Below, one piece after another: positions 35,425 through 36,201 of a stretch of DNA of 36,201 bases (position 1 is the stretch's first letter; each line of letters begins with the position of its first letter). The notes under the pieces were generated by a model. It saw only the letters and a list, made by a program, of their open reading frames with translations, had not been told where the DNA came from and made no database searches. A program made the translations under genes and the position numbers. Origin of the DNA: JBLKSS01 sp047607725 (GTDB lineage: Bacteria > Pseudomonadota > Gammaproteobacteria > Enterobacterales > Enterobacteriaceae); assembly GCF_047607725.1 (NCBI RefSeq), contig NZ_JBLKSS010000123.1, positions 1 to 36,201 on the forward strand. Direction: 5' to 3'.

Positions 35425-35453
35425 GCAAAAAAAGCCGGCGCCATGCGTCGCCG
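35425..35453 (-). terminator. Intrinsic terminator on the minus strand
   Basis: GCCGGCG (35453-35447 on the minus strand) pairs with CGCCGGC (35438-35432) around an 8-base loop and is followed by seven T residues (35431-35425). No protein gene lies upstream on this strand, pointing to an untranslated transcript divergent from sgrR. Confidence 0.85.
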
Positions 35454-35600
35454 GCCGGTGATCATCAACTGATTCAAGAGTTAGGGTGTCTAGGCGCTTG
35501 TCCATTGCATCGTTTGCACCGCGGCATTGCCGGCTGGCTGGCCCACCGGCCAAGCGTTGAGGAGGTGCATCCTGCCGCGCTTTCGGCCTAGTGAGTATCG
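35425..35600 (-). ncRNA. Candidate position of the sRNA SgrS, probably diverged or degenerate
   Basis: In enterobacteria SgrS, the sugar-phosphate stress sRNA, is transcribed divergently from sgrR. This minus-strand interval starts near a TATATT -10-like box upstream (about 35607-35612) and ends in a strong intrinsic terminator. The bases before the terminator stem read GATCACCGGCCGGC, resembling AATCACCCGCCAGC near the E. coli SgrS 3' end. The ptsG-pairing seed is not recognisable on this strand, so the call rests on position and terminator only. Confidence 0.3.
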
Positions 35601-35653
35601 GCGTAATATACGGAAAGAAAAATAGATGACTTTTCAGGGAGGGTTCCCCTTTT

Positions 35654-36157
35654 ATGGCCTCACCGCGTTTACAGCAGCAATTCATACGCCTGTGGCAAAG
35701 CTATCAGGGCGAATCCCGCGACACCACGCTCAGCGAACTGGCGTTACAGCTCAATTGCTCGCGCCGCCACGTCCGTTCGCTTTTGAAAAGCATGCAGCAC
35801 ATGTGCTGGCTCAGTTGGCATTCCCAGGCTGGGCGGAGTAAACGCTCTTGGCTGGACTTCCATTATACCGGTCTCGGGCTGCAGCAGCAGCGCGCCAGCG
35901 AACTCCTCGAGCAAGATCGCATCGATCAGCTGGTGCAGTTGGTGGGGGATCGCGAGAGCCTCAGAAGCATGCTGCTTTCCCACCTGGGACGCGGTTTCCG
36001 CCAGGGGAAACATATCCTGCGGGTGCTCTACTACCGTCCGCTGAGCAATCTCCTGCCCGGTTATAGAGAAGTAATTTATTTGATACTTACGGGAATTGGC
36101 GGGATCTGGCGGGAATTCGTGGGATTTCTTAGGATTAGGGATGATTTATGTATTTGA
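35654..36157 (+). pseudogene. sgrR: Transcriptional regulator SgrR, truncated by an insertion
   Basis: SgrR activates sgrS under glucose-phosphate stress. The ATG has a strong AGGGAGGG ribosome-binding site. About the first 135 residues match the SgrR DNA-binding part, from RLQQQFIRLWQSYQGESRDT through LLEQDRIDQLVQLVGD to HILRVLYYRPLSNLLPG. After that Gly (about 36060) similarity stops. The frame runs for another 32 residues into AT-rich sequence and ends at 36157. Full-length SgrR is about 550 residues, with a C-terminal solute-binding-like sensor domain, so this protein lacks its ligand-sensing part. The cause is the mobile-element-like sequence that begins at the break. Confidence 0.92.
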
Positions 36158-36201
36158 TACCGATGAACAAAAAAAGAACAAAATAGAGCCTATAGGCAAA
36201 A
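36061..36201. mobile_element. Probable end of a mobile element inserted in sgrR
   Basis: The sequence changes abruptly from sgrR coding DNA to AT-rich DNA. ATTTGATAC occurs at 36078-36086 and 36152-36160, the reverse complement of the motif repeated at the left edge of the window. The first 26-28 bases of the junction align without gaps with the inverted sequence at 143-116. Between the two motifs GGCGGGA is directly repeated. No transposase is visible before the window ends, so the element type is unknown. Confidence 0.6.

Noticed and set aside
35590..35608. Plus-strand similarity to the ptsG-pairing seed of SgrS (about 15 of 19 positions)
   Set aside because: SgrS should be on the minus strand, divergent from sgrR, and no terminator of the right kind follows on the plus strand. 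This stretch more likely belongs to the divergent promoter region.

Overview
This window looks like a chromosomal segment of an Enterobacterales gammaproteobacterium. Gene order and protein sequence follow the 2-minute region of Escherichia coli almost gene for gene, but inverted relative to the usual E. coli map. High GC content, mostly intact housekeeping genes, a few freshly broken genes and mobile-element-like ends at both edges suggest a recently host-associated lineage such as Sodalis and its relatives. That assignment is inference, since no rRNA gene is present.

Layout. Bases 1-143 carry repeated GTATCAAA motifs that look like one end of a mobile element. guaC (minus) and coaE (plus) are divergent; coaE is followed by a wrecked zapD and an intact yacG. 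From about 3.4 to 24.9 kb the minus strand carries the cell-wall and division (dcw) cluster plus secretion genes. In transcription order these are mraZ, rsmH, ftsL, ftsI, murE, murF, mraY, murD, ftsW, murG, murC, ftsQ, ftsA, ftsZ, lpxC, secM, secA and mutT. ddlB, normally between murC and ftsQ, is missing. A plus-strand DUF721 (DciA-like) gene lies between lpxC and secM. The cluster starts at a recognisable Pmra promoter followed by three MraZ-type GTGGN boxes spaced exactly 10 bp apart.

From 25.6 to 28.1 kb come alaE (alanine exporter, plus), cra and ilvH (both minus). ilvI follows with an early amber codon and a frameshift, so acetolactate synthase III should be lost although its regulatory subunit is intact. 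leuO is absent. From 30.1 to 35.1 kb the leucine operon is complete: promoter, leuL leader peptide with a run of Leu codons, attenuator, leuA, leuB, leuC and leuD. setA is absent downstream; a strong minus-strand terminator marks where sgrS would end. sgrR is intact for about its first 135 codons and is then replaced at about 36,061 by sequence with the same repeated motif, in the opposite orientation, as the left edge.

Together the genes make UDP-MurNAc-pentapeptide and lipid II (murC, D, E, F, mraY, murG), polymerise and cross-link septal wall (ftsW, ftsI), assemble the division ring (ftsZ, A, Q, L), start lipid A synthesis (lpxC), drive secretion (secA, secM) and make leucine. I found no clearly new biological system. 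The notable signals are mutational: clustered tandem-duplication lesions in zapD, a frameshifted FtsL tail, loss of ddlB, leuO and setA, a diverged SecM arrest motif, and matching mobile-element ends at the two edges.
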